Positions 1-10,716 of a DNA stretch of 64,000 nucleotides are shown piece by piece. The DNA comes from Cercis canadensis (lineage: Eukaryota > Streptophyta > Magnoliopsida > Fabales > Fabaceae). Positions within the stretch are counted from its first letter, which is position 1, and the number at the start of each line of letters is the position of its first letter. Location: NCBI GenBank assembly GCA_003255065.1, contig QAOA01001229.1:1029967-1093966 (forward strand). Direction: 5' to 3'. Below the pieces are notes generated by a model. It made no database searches. It was not told the DNA's origin and saw only the letters and a list, made by a program, of their open reading frames with translations. The position numbers were made by a program, and so were the translations under genes.

Positions 1-174
1 ATTACATTTTATAAAAAATTGTGTGTTCTAGGCTTCTAACACATATTGAGTGACTTAATTTTTTTATTTTTTTTGTAATAACACTAAAATTATACTGTAA
101 ATTCCGCTGAGTCTCACCCAACCAAGAGATATAGCACTATCATCCTTCTAAAAAGGTGTATTATAGCCCTCACC
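1..174. mobile_element. Partial fold-back MITE, same family as the one at 58025
   Basis: The first 174 bases, read on the minus strand, begin with ggtgagggctat and then follow the left arm of the element at 58025-58417: the gtgctat / tgggtgaga / taagtcactcaatatgt blocks come in the same order. The opposite arm lies outside the window, so only one end is seen. The bases just after it (tatatttaa) would be one copy of the target duplication. It is non-coding. Confidence 0.55.
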
Positions 175-1150
175 TATATTTAATTACAGTTTGTTAGTGT
201 TACCCTGAACATATCCTTTTTTTTTTTTTTTTTTTTGGTTGGTGAAAGTATCCCACTTTTATAGCCTAGCTAGCCATCATTAAATCTTCCGAAGAGTCAA
301 CAGAAATTTTCTTTTATCACATGGAGGTTAATCTTGTTAGTAGATGACAGAAGGAAAAAAAAACATAGTAGCTTTTTGTTCTTCTTTCTATCATTCTGTT
401 AATAACTTCAGTGAATATTTCATCCATAGCCGTTATAACGATAACATTGGATAAGACGAGGATTTAAATCTAGAAGCTTAATCTGATAAAAATAATGTTA
501 GTTAATAAAACAAGGATAAGATTATCTTTTTGTTTTCCAAAGAGTTTTTAGGCATTATTTATGACTAATTTTTCGAGGTATGATCGGCCGCTATTAAAGT
601 GGGGACCTCTCTTAAAAAAGTTTGTTGCATCTACAAGTGTTTAAACTCGAAACCACTTGTTTAAACAACTAGAGCCCATTTCACTCAGGCTAATCTTCGT
701 TGGTAGGATAAGATTATCTAAACAAATACATAATAACATGCTTGATTCCATTTACAGAGTTGAGATTATTTTGGAAGTCCTTAGGATTAGTCATGAGTGG
801 CACCATTGTGGGTCGGTTATTTATAAAACTTTCTATTCTTAGAGTACTTTCCTCTTTTATTCTCGTGAGAGTATTCAAAATTACCTTGATTGTCCTTTCT
901 TTGTTAAAAGAAAATAAAGAACTATTTTCTAATCCATGACGGTTAAGGTAATAATAGTAAATGCTGCTGCCCCACATGGCCGTCACAATTAATTTAATAT
1001 CAGAAGAATAATTTCGGAAAACAGCGTTCTCACAAGGGTAAAAGTGCGATCAACTTTAAATAATATCACTCACACATTATTTAATTTCTCACACTTGTGC
1101 ACGGCAGCTACTTAATACAATTCATCACACTTATGTACCTTTAAAATTGG
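175..1150. other. AT-rich intergenic sequence, no gene recognised
   Basis: Short open frames at 657-986 look like chance frames: no domain, no splice structure and no codon bias. A stretch near 570-630 (cgaggtat..attaaagtggggacctctc) resembles 28415-28450, probably decayed repeat sequence. A T-run lies at 218-237. Confidence 0.5.
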
Positions 1151-1514
1151 GGTTAATTGATAAAAAAAAATATTTTTTTCAAACTATTTATTGAGATAGA
1201 GCATTTACAAACTATTAATATAAATGATGCATTTTTTGTCACACTATATGGAAAAGTAACATTTTCATAAGTGTCATGTTACATTAGAATAATGTGACTC
1301 CATTTCCTAAAAATTAAAAAAGGCTTCATGTAGTGTGACACTTAAAAAAATTGTCACGTACTTTAGAGCGTAGCGTAACACTTATAAAAATGCAACTTTT
1401 TCGTGTAGCGTGACCATATTTGTTTGAAAAATTACACTATTTATGTAATAGTTTGCACAATACTCAATTTCAATAAATAGTTTACCAAAATGTATTTTTT
1501 TTGGTGAATTAACC
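1151..1514. mobile_element. Fold-back MITE-like element, about 364 bp
   Basis: The two ends are inverted copies: the left end reads ggttaattgat and the right end, reverse-complemented, reads ggttaattcac. The similarity continues inward through the shared word aaactatttattga and further blocks, so most of the element can fold into an imperfect hairpin. It has no coding capacity. A candidate 7-bp flanking repeat, ttaaaat (1141-1147 and 1515-1521), is offset by three bases on the left, so the exact boundary and superfamily are unresolved. Confidence 0.6.
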
Positions 1515-1730
1515 TTAAAATCACTTAAGACCTAGTTTTAGTGTAGGAATCTACTGTTGAATAAAACACAAAACTGATATGTAAGAATAAACCATAAGCA
1601 AAATAAATTTTTTTTTTTTGGTAATCATATGCAAATAATATTATTCATTATCTTATGTTGCATTATGATGATTTTTTTCTTAGCTAAAGATAATACACTG
1701 TAAAATTATTTCCGAAGATAGATAGTATAA

Positions 1731-2262
1731 GGATGTTTCTGGGTTGGAAGTGTTTGAGCAGGAAAGTAAGTGTTTGGCTTTGCATTTTAGGCACATAACA
1801 TTCTTATCTGTTTCATTTTAAAGTCTTGAAAGAATAAAGATAATTCTGAAACGTTCTATTGCTAAACCAAAGTTACTAAGATCATGTAACAATGTCTCAT
1901 GACTTAGATAAAGACGTTATAATATGTCAACTACGATACAACAAAGTGACTAAGATCATGTAACAATGCCAATTAATGTTGATCCAAACAAGNAGCTTGA
2001 GGATGTTTCTGGGTTGGAAGTGTTTGAGCAGGAAAGTAAGTGTTTGGCTTTGCATTTTAGGCACATAACTTTCTTATCTGTTTCATTTTAAAGTCTTGAA
2101 AGAATAAAGATAATTCTGAAACGTTCTATTGCTAAACCAAAGTTACTAAGATCATGTAACAATGTCTCATGACTTAGATAAAGACGTTATAATATGTCAA
2201 CTACGATACAACAAAGTGACTAAGATCATGTAACAATGCCAATTAATGTTGATCCAAACAAG
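1731..2262. repeat. 262-bp direct repeat flanking an N
   Basis: Copy 1 is 1731-1992 and copy 2 is 2001-2262. They differ at about one visible position (cataacattc versus cataactttc) and are separated by eight bases that include the undetermined base 1993. Near-identity next to an N suggests two overlapping contig ends that were not merged, though a recent tandem duplication is possible. No gene is involved. Confidence 0.85.
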
Positions 2263-2273
2263 ATTCTGTAACT

Positions 2274-2306
<33 letters not shown>

Positions 2307-4084
2307 AATACTTTTGATTATTATGCTCTTGATTTAAATACAAAACTCACAACTCGCAAGTCCTAAAGACTAATTTTTGTGTTTACTTTTAAATTATCTG
2401 AATTCTTTTTGGTTTCTCATGAGATGGTCCCCACTTATTTAGTGTAAGACTAATTCTATGCTCGGGCTTCAACATATGTCTTAACTACTAGTGCTTCCAG
2501 CAAGATTTGAACTGCTTAAAATATATATTTTTTCACACGACAAAAACATGAAAATTATTGGACTCCGTATCAAATGAAATCAAATCAAACCCATTTTCCA
2601 TATTAAAGAAGGGAATTTATTGAAACTTACAAGAGATCCATAATTAGGAATTTCCTTTTACTTAGAAAAGGTAATGCAAAGAGTGCAACACATCGTTGCC
2701 TTTCCGCTTTTGTGGAAGTATATGCACAATCTAGAAATCTATGAGCTTTTTTGATATTAAGTTTAATCGGTAATTGGATTAGAATGTGCATGATAGTCAT
2801 GATTATTTAGCCGCCTTTAAAGAAAATCCACACCCTTCTCAATTCTCATATATATCATGTGTGTAATGTTTATCTTTTGAAATTAGTATTGGTATAGGAT
2901 TAACAAAACTTATACTTCAGATAAAATAAAATAAAATTATACATATGACATGATATTATACCTTATATTTCTCATATAATATATACACTAAACAGTTAAT
3001 ATAAATATATTTACTAACTAAAAATATAACTCTGTAATTATAAGATACAAAGTTTTTATATAATTATTTGAGCCAATGCTCTAGTTATTAGTGTGAAGTT
3101 TAAAATTATCGAACAGCTTGTAGCTGAGTAATACAAAGAGATTTTTTAGAATTTGTGAATTTTGTGTTTGAATACAAAATTATAACTAAAATTACAAAAA
3201 ATTAAATTAAATTAAAACTACACACAAATGATTTATTTTGGGTGAAAAAATGGGGCCAAAGGCTCAATATCAATAAATAAAGAAACTAATCACTTTAGGC
3301 ACATAAGCTACCCATGATTTCTATAAAAGAATATTTTTGTAAATAATGAGTATTGAATGATATTGGTATGTTTATTCCATTTCCATCTGAAGAAGAATAA
3401 AAAGCATCAAATCAAAATATTATTGTATGATTTTGCACAAATTTAGATGATTAACAAGTTTGACAAGATTTATCACATAACTTCCACATTTTATAGGCTG
3501 AACTATAAATTTTTTTATGGGTTATTTTAAAGGCTCATATGTAATATTGAGTGTGATTTTTATTTTATTTATTTGTGTTGGAGCATCTTATTTACTTTCT
3601 AAATTTCACTCATTCCATTTAAGTGACATGATAAAATATTTAATTATTAATATATTCCATAAGAACATTAGAATACAATGTTCTGCCTCAAAAAATTTTA
3701 GCAAAGAACTCATCAAATAATTTAATTTTCTCACGACCGTTGGAATGGAGAATACAAATAAGTCAAAGATGCAAAGTCCAAACATGGAAGAATCACAAGA
3801 GTTGAATTTTGTTTTGTTGAAATCTGAGTTGGGACGTGTCAAGTGTTTTCCATTGGGCCGCATCCCATTGTCCATGTACATAAACCAAGCACTTGTGCTT
3901 ATATAATATATAGGCTAACCACTTTATATCATGAACACCAATTGCTTGATTAAATGTTTAAAAGGAGAAACGAGCCAAAGCTAGGACACCAATAAAAGGG
4001 CAAAATGACATATGTATTCCAGTAATACAAAGACGGCATTTAAGCCAAATTTCCAACTCACAAAGCCTGTTGGCCGGAGCCATT
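2263..4084. other. AT-rich intergenic sequence, no gene recognised
   Basis: Contains a short (gt)n run at 2280-2293 and many A/T runs. Open frames at 3517-3720, 3606-3881 and 3981-4169 are short, overlap on opposite strands and show no family features. It is the distal upstream region of the first CLE gene. Confidence 0.5.
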
Positions 4085-4498
4085 TCTCGCGTGGCCATGT
4101 GATTGTGGACAAAGCATAAACCCTCTCATGCCATATCTTCATGTGGGTTAAAGGGATTTTTGTCCTCATTGCATTCTTTACTCAATCTTGTGAATTATAT
4201 AAGATTCAGGGTGAACAAGACAACATAAGATGATTTGGATATGGTCGGCTAAGACATTCAATAAAAAGAACAAAAAGTAGAAAAATTAGCAAAATTCAAT
4301 GAAGACATAATCCTTCTATATTTGTAATTTATAGCAGCAAGTTTAGCTTGATGCAGAGGGAAGAATGAACCCAAAATAGAGATAAGACAAGGGTGGCTTG
4401 GATTATAGTTATCTGCTTACTCGACCTTCCAATAGCTTGAAAAGGAACTCCTCAAGATCCTCATTTTGAATTATCTCTAAGACTCTAACCTTGGAGGT

Positions 4499-4507
4499 GT
4501 ATATATA
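4499..4507 (+). promoter_or_regulatory. TATA box of CLE gene A
   Basis: The sequence gtatatatagag lies about 95 bp before the start codon and is followed by agcccttgttacactctca. The same arrangement is kept at gene B, so this is a conserved core promoter. Transcription would be expected to start about 30 bp downstream. Confidence 0.65.
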
Positions 4508-4598
4508 GAGAGCCCTTGTTACACTCTCAACTACTCCACTCAAAGTGTTTTAGCTATTTGTATGTGTTTTTGCTTCCCATTTGAGTCATTTTAAGACC

Positions 4599-4841
4599 AT
4601 GTCCACTTCAATGAAGTCTAGGTTGTTGGTTCTCTCCCTCATTGTTCTGTCAATGCTTGTAGTGAGTTCAGAGGCAAGATTTTTCCCTGAGTTCCCACAA
4701 ATTGGCAAAAAGATTAACAGTGAACTTCTCTTACGTGAATTAAGCAACATTGCACGAAAAAGCGAGTATCGTCACAAGAGGTCAATGCTAGGGAAATTAG
4801 AGAGAGTCTCACCTGCGGGGCCAGATCCTCAACATCACTAG
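4599..4841 (+). CDS. CLE signalling peptide precursor (CLE5/6 type), gene A
   Basis: Encodes an 80-residue prepropeptide of the CLAVATA3/ESR-related family. Such peptides are secreted, trimmed to 12-13 residues and bound by leucine-rich-repeat receptor kinases of the CLV1/BAM type to control meristem or vascular development. Seen here: a hydrophobic signal peptide (about residues 6-24, ending SSEA), a variable basic middle, and the CLE motif RVSPAGPDPQHH at the extreme C-terminus, residues 69-80, directly before the stop. Arabidopsis CLE5/CLE6 have RVSPGGPDPQHH, so the fifth residue is Ala in place of Gly. The start is the ATG at 4599; the frame is open further upstream but only with a TTG. 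Intronless, as is usual for CLE genes. Gene B, 2.1 kb downstream, is a tandem paralogue. The receptor and tissue cannot be read from the sequence. Confidence 0.9.
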   Translation: MSTSMKSRLLVLSLIVLSMLVVSSEARFFPEFPQIGKKINSELLLRELSNIARKSEYRHKRSMLGKLERVSPAGPDPQHH

Positions 4842-6439
4842 CCATGTCAAATGAGCATTGTTAGGAGGCCTAGCTGTTTCACTGCAAGATTAATCCTAAC
4901 ACAGTCAATAAAAGAATCTATTGTATTGCTGACCTGCATATGAATCAATCTGAATATAATAAGCTGAGACTTCCTTTGGCATGCTTTAAGGTTATATCTA
5001 GAAGAACTCAAAATGGCAAATATGGAGTGCTATGATAAGAAATTTGATGTTACTTTCCATTTTCACTCCATTATTTTCTATTTTCATCTCTACGTTGAAC
5101 ATTTCGAGCTTGTAAAGTTACATGTAAGAGAAAATAAAGTCATTATAGTGGTCAAAGTTTTGCTTATGTAATGATTAAGACTTTATATATATTTTATCTT
5201 CTCTTCTTCTAATGATTTGTTTTTTTCCTTACTCCTTTCTCGTCCTACTTTTTGCTAATCATCTTGAAAGGGAAAGGTATTTTTGTCAATTTCACCAATA
5301 AAATGCCCGTTTTGCTGGTTTAACTGTCACTTGTGAGCTGTGAAGTGAATGTGTAATATAGCAACATCTTCCAATGATGGCAGTATCATGTTTGTATAAG
5401 ATACCATCTCTTGCCATCTTAATTTAGAAGTTCCAAGGCTTAATACTTGCTGATAGAATTAATACTAGTACTATAGTGCATATGCATCCTTTGATACAGT
5501 TTGATACTTTATCATGGAATTTCTCTCCTCTTTGTAGCTTAATTTAGCCAAGTTCACTACCAATAGTTTCCCCTTTGTTTGAGACAATGGGAAAGTCTTG
5601 CTTTTGAACTCACTACAAGTATTGAGAGAACTGGACTGCTACTTGCCAAAACAGGATGAACTTTTCAGTGCTTTTAGATGAACTGACTCAAATACCTTAC
5701 TGTTTTACTGCAATTTGTTGACAACAGGTGCACAATCCCACATTTGGATATCCTTTTTAAAGACAGTTTGAACCTCTTTCGCCAATTTTGAAACAGTTCA
5801 GACTATCTAATATTATAAAGAGGCAAACACTGCAGCAATAATAAAGCAACCCTCTGTAAGAAGCAGATATGTAGACAATTCCACCACATAGTCTCAGATA
5901 TTTTTTTGAATTAGATGAGTGCAGGAAACCTTTCGCTAAACGAGAATAATGGACAGAAGCTAGTACTCTATGACATTTAAACTTATTTGGAACTTCTAGT
6001 AACCTCTAATTCTCCTTTCCTTTGGACCAAAAGAAATGGCTAGCATAGTGATCAAAGCAGCCAAGACTATACACGTAAGTGAAGAACAGTTGTTAGTGAT
6101 CATGATATGATGCCTTTCATCAGAATACCTATCTCCTTGGATCACTATTCTGGTTCAATTAATAAGATCAAACACAACCAGTTAACAAACAATGTGTCCT
6201 GGAATCGTCTTCTGCATTGAGTTGGTAAAAACATGTAAAAATTAACAAGAGAAAATAATGTACCACAGTAAACTAAATGATTAAGTTGGCAGAATTTAAT
6301 TTACTCAGCAAAAATAAAAAAAGGTAGAATTTGATTTAAAGCCTATTGGAGCATTGATCAATTAAAAACATTCAATGAGATCAAATTTACAAGATGCCAA
6401 CGCAAATATTTCCCATTAATTAAAACTCGTCTTATCTCT
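4842..6439. other. Spacer between the two CLE genes
   Basis: Holds the 3' flank of CLE gene A (an aataaa-like signal lies near 4907) and downstream sequence shared in part with 7186-8160. No coding sequence is recognised. Confidence 0.5.
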
Positions 6440-6854
6440 TCCTTGGTGGCTATGCGATTGTGGAGAAAGCATAAACCTCTCATGCCATATCAACATCAAT
6501 ACTGATATGATACAAAGTTTTCAGATCAAATAAAGGCTTTTTTGTCTTCTCTGTACATGACATAATATCCAGGGTGAAAAGGACAACATAAGGTGAATAG
6601 ATATGGTCGACTAAAACATACATTAATGAGAGCAAGAAGTAGCCAAACTATCAAAATCCAATGAGGATAGAATTATTGTACATTGGTGACTAATAGCAGC
6701 AAACATGGGCTGATAAAGAAGGCAGAAGGAACACAAAATAGAGATAAGACAAAGGTGGCTGAGATTATAGCTATCTGCTTACACGACCTTCCAATAAGAC
6801 TCTTGGAAAGGAATTTCTAAAGTTGCCATGCTGAATAGTATCCAACTTTGGATG

Positions 6855-6864
6855 TGTATATATA
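6855..6864 (+). promoter_or_regulatory. TATA box of CLE gene B
   Basis: The sequence gtatatatagga is followed by agcccttgttacactctcag, matching the core promoter of gene A at 4499 with one or two changes. It lies about 100 bp before the start codon. Confidence 0.65.
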
Positions 6865-6957
6865 GGAAGCCCTTGTTACACTCTCAGCTACGGCAGTCAC
6901 AGTGTTAAGTCCTTAAGCTACTTGTTTGTTTGCTTCATTTTGAATCGTTTCAAGGCC

Positions 6958-7185
6958 ATGGCTACTTCAATGAAGTCTACCCCATTGGTGCTTTTCCTAG
7001 TTATTCTGTCTTTGCTTGTAATGAATTCAGAAGCAAGGCTTTCCCCTGAGTTCTCAAAAATGAGCAGAAAGATTTTCAGTGAACTTCTTTTACGTGGAGA
7101 AAGCGAGTACCATCACAAGAGGTCAATGCTATGTAAGACATTGGAGAGGGTCTCACCTGCAGGGCCAGATCCTGACCATCACTAG
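6958..7185 (+). CDS. CLE signalling peptide precursor, gene B (tandem paralogue)
   Basis: Encodes a 75-residue CLE prepropeptide, paralogous to gene A through most of its length, including the N-terminal TSMKS stretch, the signal peptide ending NSEA, and the SEYxHKRSML block before the motif. The C-terminal CLE motif is RVSPAGPDPDHH (residues 64-75), with Ala at position 5 and Asp at position 10, where Gln or Arg is usual in the CLE1-7 group. Compared with gene A, about five residues are missing between the two conserved blocks. The start is the ATG at 6958; the upstream extension opens only with TTG. The reading frame is intact and the core promoter is conserved, so the gene is probably active. 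The altered position 10 could change receptor preference; this is inference. Confidence 0.88.
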   Translation: MATSMKSTPLVLFLVILSLLVMNSEARLSPEFSKMSRKIFSELLLRGESEYHHKRSMLCKTLERVSPAGPDPDHH

Positions 7186-8329
7186 CCATGTTTCAGCTTT
7201 CAATCAATAAAAGAATGTGTTACTCCTCTGGGTATGAATCAAGCTGAATAAGTTGAAACTCCTTTTGACATCTACTCCTTTTTACATATGCTTCATGGTA
7301 TACTTTTATGGTATACTGAAAGTTTATGATACTTGTTTAAGTTGTCCACTAATTTTCATCTCTACAAATCATATTTTGAGCATGTAAAGCTTACATGTTT
7401 AAAAGAATGAAGTATTTGTCGTTGTGGAAATTTTGCTTATGTAATGATTAAGACTTTAATGTATGTTATTTTTCCCTCCCTTAATCTTTTTTTCCCCTCT
7501 TCCTCCTTTTCCTAGAATGCCTTTGCTAATTATCTCGAAAGAGGAAAACTCTATCTGCCACCAATGAAATGTACCTTTAACTGCTCTAATTGCTACCAGT
7601 GAAGTGGTAGAACTAATACTAAAACATCTTCTCAGTGATGGCTATATCATGTTTGAATAAGAGACTAACCAAGACTTAATAGTCTGATGGTAAAATACTA
7701 AAAACAAGAAACAAGTAATGCAGCGTTATCTGCTTCACGAACTGCTTCCTGCAAAATTTATAGAAGTATTATATTCTCATCTCTGCTGACAGAAGTGATA
7801 CTATGGTGCACATGTCTTCCTCCAATAATTAACATAAGTTCACTACTCCAATACTAATCATTTTGGCTCTGAATTCCCTACAACTTATGAGTCTTAAGAG
7901 AACAACGAGGGAAAGAATTAACATTGCAGAGTAGGATGAATAAATGTAAGCTTACTGTTGAAACTGACTCAAATACCTTGCTTACTGCAATTAGCAAACA
8001 ACAGGTGCACAACCACACTTTGCAGATCCTTCTTAAAGACAACCTGAATCTTTGTCTCCAATTTGAAGCAGGAAAGAACTATTGCAGCATGAATAAATTA
8101 AAAACGTTGAATGACATTAAATTTACAATTTCCAACTCAAAGATCTTCCATTAACTGAAACTTTCAGAGAGTATCTTGTAAACTTACATGAATTTTCTGC
8201 TTTGAACTGAATTCTATTAGAACTATCCCAAAATTGGAGGTAGATTGTGGTAAAATGAATAACAACAATGAGCATTTTTTAATTCTAGTTTGCTATAGAT
8301 TTTTCACACAATGAAGTATCTTCTAATTT

Positions 8330-9775
8330 CTAACAATCTGATGGAAGAGGGTACTGACAGTATCTTGTGTCTTTCATGCAGAGGAAGAATCGCTCATACG
8401 CCAAAGCCATTTTAGTTGCGGTAAACATTGAACTCGCATACTCCTTGCAAGCCATGCCTTTCTTCTGCAACAATTTAGGTCCATCCCTAATTGTTTCCTC
8501 CAATGCTTGTGTGAGAGACTCCACATTAGGTGAAAAGGTGTACCCATAACTTTCATTCACTACCAATGTCCCAACAATGCTAGGATAATTTGGGGTAAGC
8601 ACCGGCTTCCCACAATGCATTGCTTCAATCAAAGTAAGATCAAGCCCTTGAGGCCTCAATGTGGGGTTCACAAACACATCAAGTGCATTATAAAACTCAG
8701 ACAGCTCATAAGGCTCTAAGGTACCTAAAACCTTCACATTTGAACCTAATTCAGCATACCTTTGTTCCCATGGACCTGAACCTGCTACAAGCAAAAGTAC
8801 CCCGGAGTGGCGTTTTGCTATCAATGAGAAGGCTTCGAATAGAAGTGGGTGTCCTTTGTCCCTAACCAGCCTGCCTGCAACTCCCATCACAAGGCTCATG
8901 CTGTCAGGAACCCCATGCTTCCTCCTAAATTGTACACCCAATTCTGGGTGAAGCACAAATTTGGTGTCATCAACACCATTTAGTATAACATGGACATTTC
9001 TTTGGGGAAGTTGGTAGACATTGACCAAAACCTCACCAGCACTATTGCTTATGCATATGTGTTGCTTATAGTTTGAGAAGAATCTAATCTCCTCAACAAG
9101 CCTCGGCATTGCCTCTTGAAGTTCTGATGGGGAACCAGGCAGAAGCACTTTTCTATTTGAGAGGAGCTCTTGGAACAGCTTGGAGTGCATGATTTCATAC
9201 CAAATTCCATGCCAAGTTACAGCTACATTAGGAACCAGCTTTGCACGCCAATATGGTAATGAAACACTCTCTGTATGCACATAATGAAATGCCCCCAATA
9301 TGTTTATCTTACTGAAGATTTCAAATGCTAGAGAGATATTGACCGAGCCGTGATCATTTGCAGCAAAGTACACATGGAGGTTGCCTTCATGGATATCTCT
9401 GTGAGGCTTCCTATCAGAGGGTACAGTGAAAACATGAACTTCATGGCCTCTAGCTGCTAGTGCTTGGTACAAAATGAAAGCATGCCTCTCCATTCCACCT
9501 GGGTCTGCACCAATTGGCCATGTCTTGGAGAATACAGCAAGCTTGAGCTTCTCATAAGTTGGTCCAAAGCAAAGTTTATTCCATGGAAACTTGGCATCTC
9601 GAAGGTCACCTTTGAATCTGTCCTTCTCAGCATGAAAAGATGGTTCTTCTTCTAGGAGCCTAAGTGAAGCAAACAAGAGAAATGAGGTGAAGATTAAGAT
9701 CACAATAGGAACAGTTGAATTTCTGATTGAAAGGAATGCAAAGGAAGAAGAGATCTTGGATGTTTGGTGCCTCAT
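8330..9775 (-). CDS. GT4-family glycosyltransferase, type II membrane protein
   Basis: A single-exon gene for 481 residues. The N-terminus is short and cytosolic and is followed by one hydrophobic anchor (about residues 21-41), typical of Golgi type II enzymes. Residues about 84-118 carry the GT4 N-terminal fold with a GADPGGMERH loop. Residues 290-450 form the GT-B C-terminal domain with VAGRLVRDKGH, LLVAGSGPW and RPQGLDLTLIEAMHCGKPVL. In the family's E-x7-E nucleotide-sugar motif the first Glu is replaced by Gln (PQGLDLTLIE). The closest match I recall is the Arabidopsis pair At1g19710/At1g75420, annotated only as glycosyltransferases. Donor, acceptor and product are unknown. The ATG at 9775 is the first in frame and precedes the anchor, so the start looks correct. 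Confidence 0.88.
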   Translation of the reverse strand: MRHQTSKISSSFAFLSIRNSTVPIVILIFTSFLLFASLRLLEEEPSFHAEKDRFKGDLRDAKFPWNKLCFGPTYEKLKLAVFSKTWPIGADPGGMERHAFILYQALAARGHEVHVFTVPSDRKPHRDIHEGNLHVYFAANDHGSVNISLAFEIFSKINILGAFHYVHTESVSLPYWRAKLVPNVAVTWHGIWYEIMHSKLFQELLSNRKVLLPGSPSELQEAMPRLVEEIRFFSNYKQHICISNSAGEVLVNVYQLPQRNVHVILNGVDDTKFVLHPELGVQFRRKHGVPDSMSLVMGVAGRLVRDKGHPLLFEAFSLIAKRHSGVLLLVAGSGPWEQRYAELGSNVKVLGTLEPYELSEFYNALDVFVNPTLRPQGLDLTLIEAMHCGKPVLTPNYPSIVGTLVVNESYGYTFSPNVESLTQALEETIRDGPKLLQKKGMACKEYASSMFTATKMALAYERFFLCMKDTRYCQYPLPSDC

Positions 9776-9873
9776 TCCCTTTGTTTCAAAGTAAGATGGT
9801 GATGAGTTTAGTTCTTCAAGTTTGAGATTCTGAAAATTTGATGTAAGTGCTGCACATGACCTGCCTTGGTTTT

Positions 9874-9892
9874 GTCAACTCCAGCTAGTCAA
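9874..9892 (-). promoter_or_regulatory. Pair of W-box cores upstream of the glycosyltransferase
   Basis: On the minus strand TTGACT and TTGACA lie 14 bp apart, about 100-117 bp before the glycosyltransferase start. TTGAC is the WRKY transcription-factor core. Two close copies in a proximal promoter are suggestive but can occur by chance. Confidence 0.35.
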
Positions 9893-10716
9893 CGTTTTAA
9901 GTGCAAAAAGTGGATTCACAGTCGGAAATTAGTAACCAACTGGTGCAAGTGGCCACTGCCTACTTTCCCCTTCCCTATTGTTTGAATATAATTTTTTTTT
10001 TTAATTTGATATAACAATAGGCCAATAGATTATGGACGTTACAAGGTTTACTCATCATTTGTGCATTTGATTTTTTTTTTCTCCGTTTGTTGTCAAACAG
10101 ACCATCGTCTTTTCATCTGTGCAACTGTGTACCGCAAACTTCGTTTTGATGAAATTTGAACTCAATCTACATGCCCAAACGTCATGATATCTACAATACA
10201 TCAAATATTGGTTATTTCAAATTCCAAACCTTATGAGATGGGGGATTTCATTTTGCTTACCACAAAATTAGCCTTTTTTGTGACAAACACAATTTTATCC
10301 AAGCCCATATTATAGCCACTTTACCTCTGGTCACTTATCAGCGTGCTAGCTGAAATCATTATTAATTCTTTCACAATAAATGGTAGAAGAGAAAAGAAAT
10401 AGGAAAAAACGGGGCATCACATCCTGTGCAGTGGGTTTATACGACACCATACATGAAGCCATCAAGGACCAATATTCTCGAGTCCTTATTGGGCCACCTA
10501 AACTGGTTTAATGTTCAAAAACTTCAGTAACAAACTGCTCTCACAGATTTAATTATTAAATTCTACGGCGTATACCTACTCTAAATAAAACAAAGCCGCC
10601 GCCACTGCCGGCAACAATACAACAATGTTTCTGAAATTGCAAAATTTGAATTAGTTCTTGATGGAATATTCCGGTAACCTGTCAGACATATATCTGACTT
10701 GTTCAACTCACTCGGG
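9893..10716. other. Glycosyltransferase promoter and MDH 3' region
   Basis: No gene is recognised. The left part is upstream of the glycosyltransferase and the right part (about 10400-10716) is probably the malate dehydrogenase 3' UTR and terminator region. Confidence 0.5.

Larger units (their letters stand above)
4085..8160 (+). repeat. Tandem duplication carrying both CLE genes
   Basis: Unit A (about 4085-6435) and unit B (about 6440-8160) align over their promoters, coding regions and downstream flanks. Paired landmarks are: ttgtggacaaagcataaacc (4105) with ttgtggagaaagcataaacc (6460); agggtgaacaagacaacataa (about 4207) with its match near 6570; the TATA regions at 4500 and 6855; and a downstream block with gactcaaatacctt (about 5685 and 7965). 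Unit B is shorter because it lacks several hundred bases downstream of its gene. Divergence is substantial, so the duplication is not recent. Confidence 0.8.

Noticed and set aside
4581-4598. N-terminal extension of CLE gene A (and 6922-6957 for gene B)
   Set aside because: Both extended frames begin with TTG, which is not a normal plant start; the first ATG gives a standard CLE precursor in each case.
7924-8154. 76-codon frame as a third CLE gene
   Set aside because: It is the copy of the downstream flank of unit A (near 5640-5790), with no signal peptide and no CLE motif.
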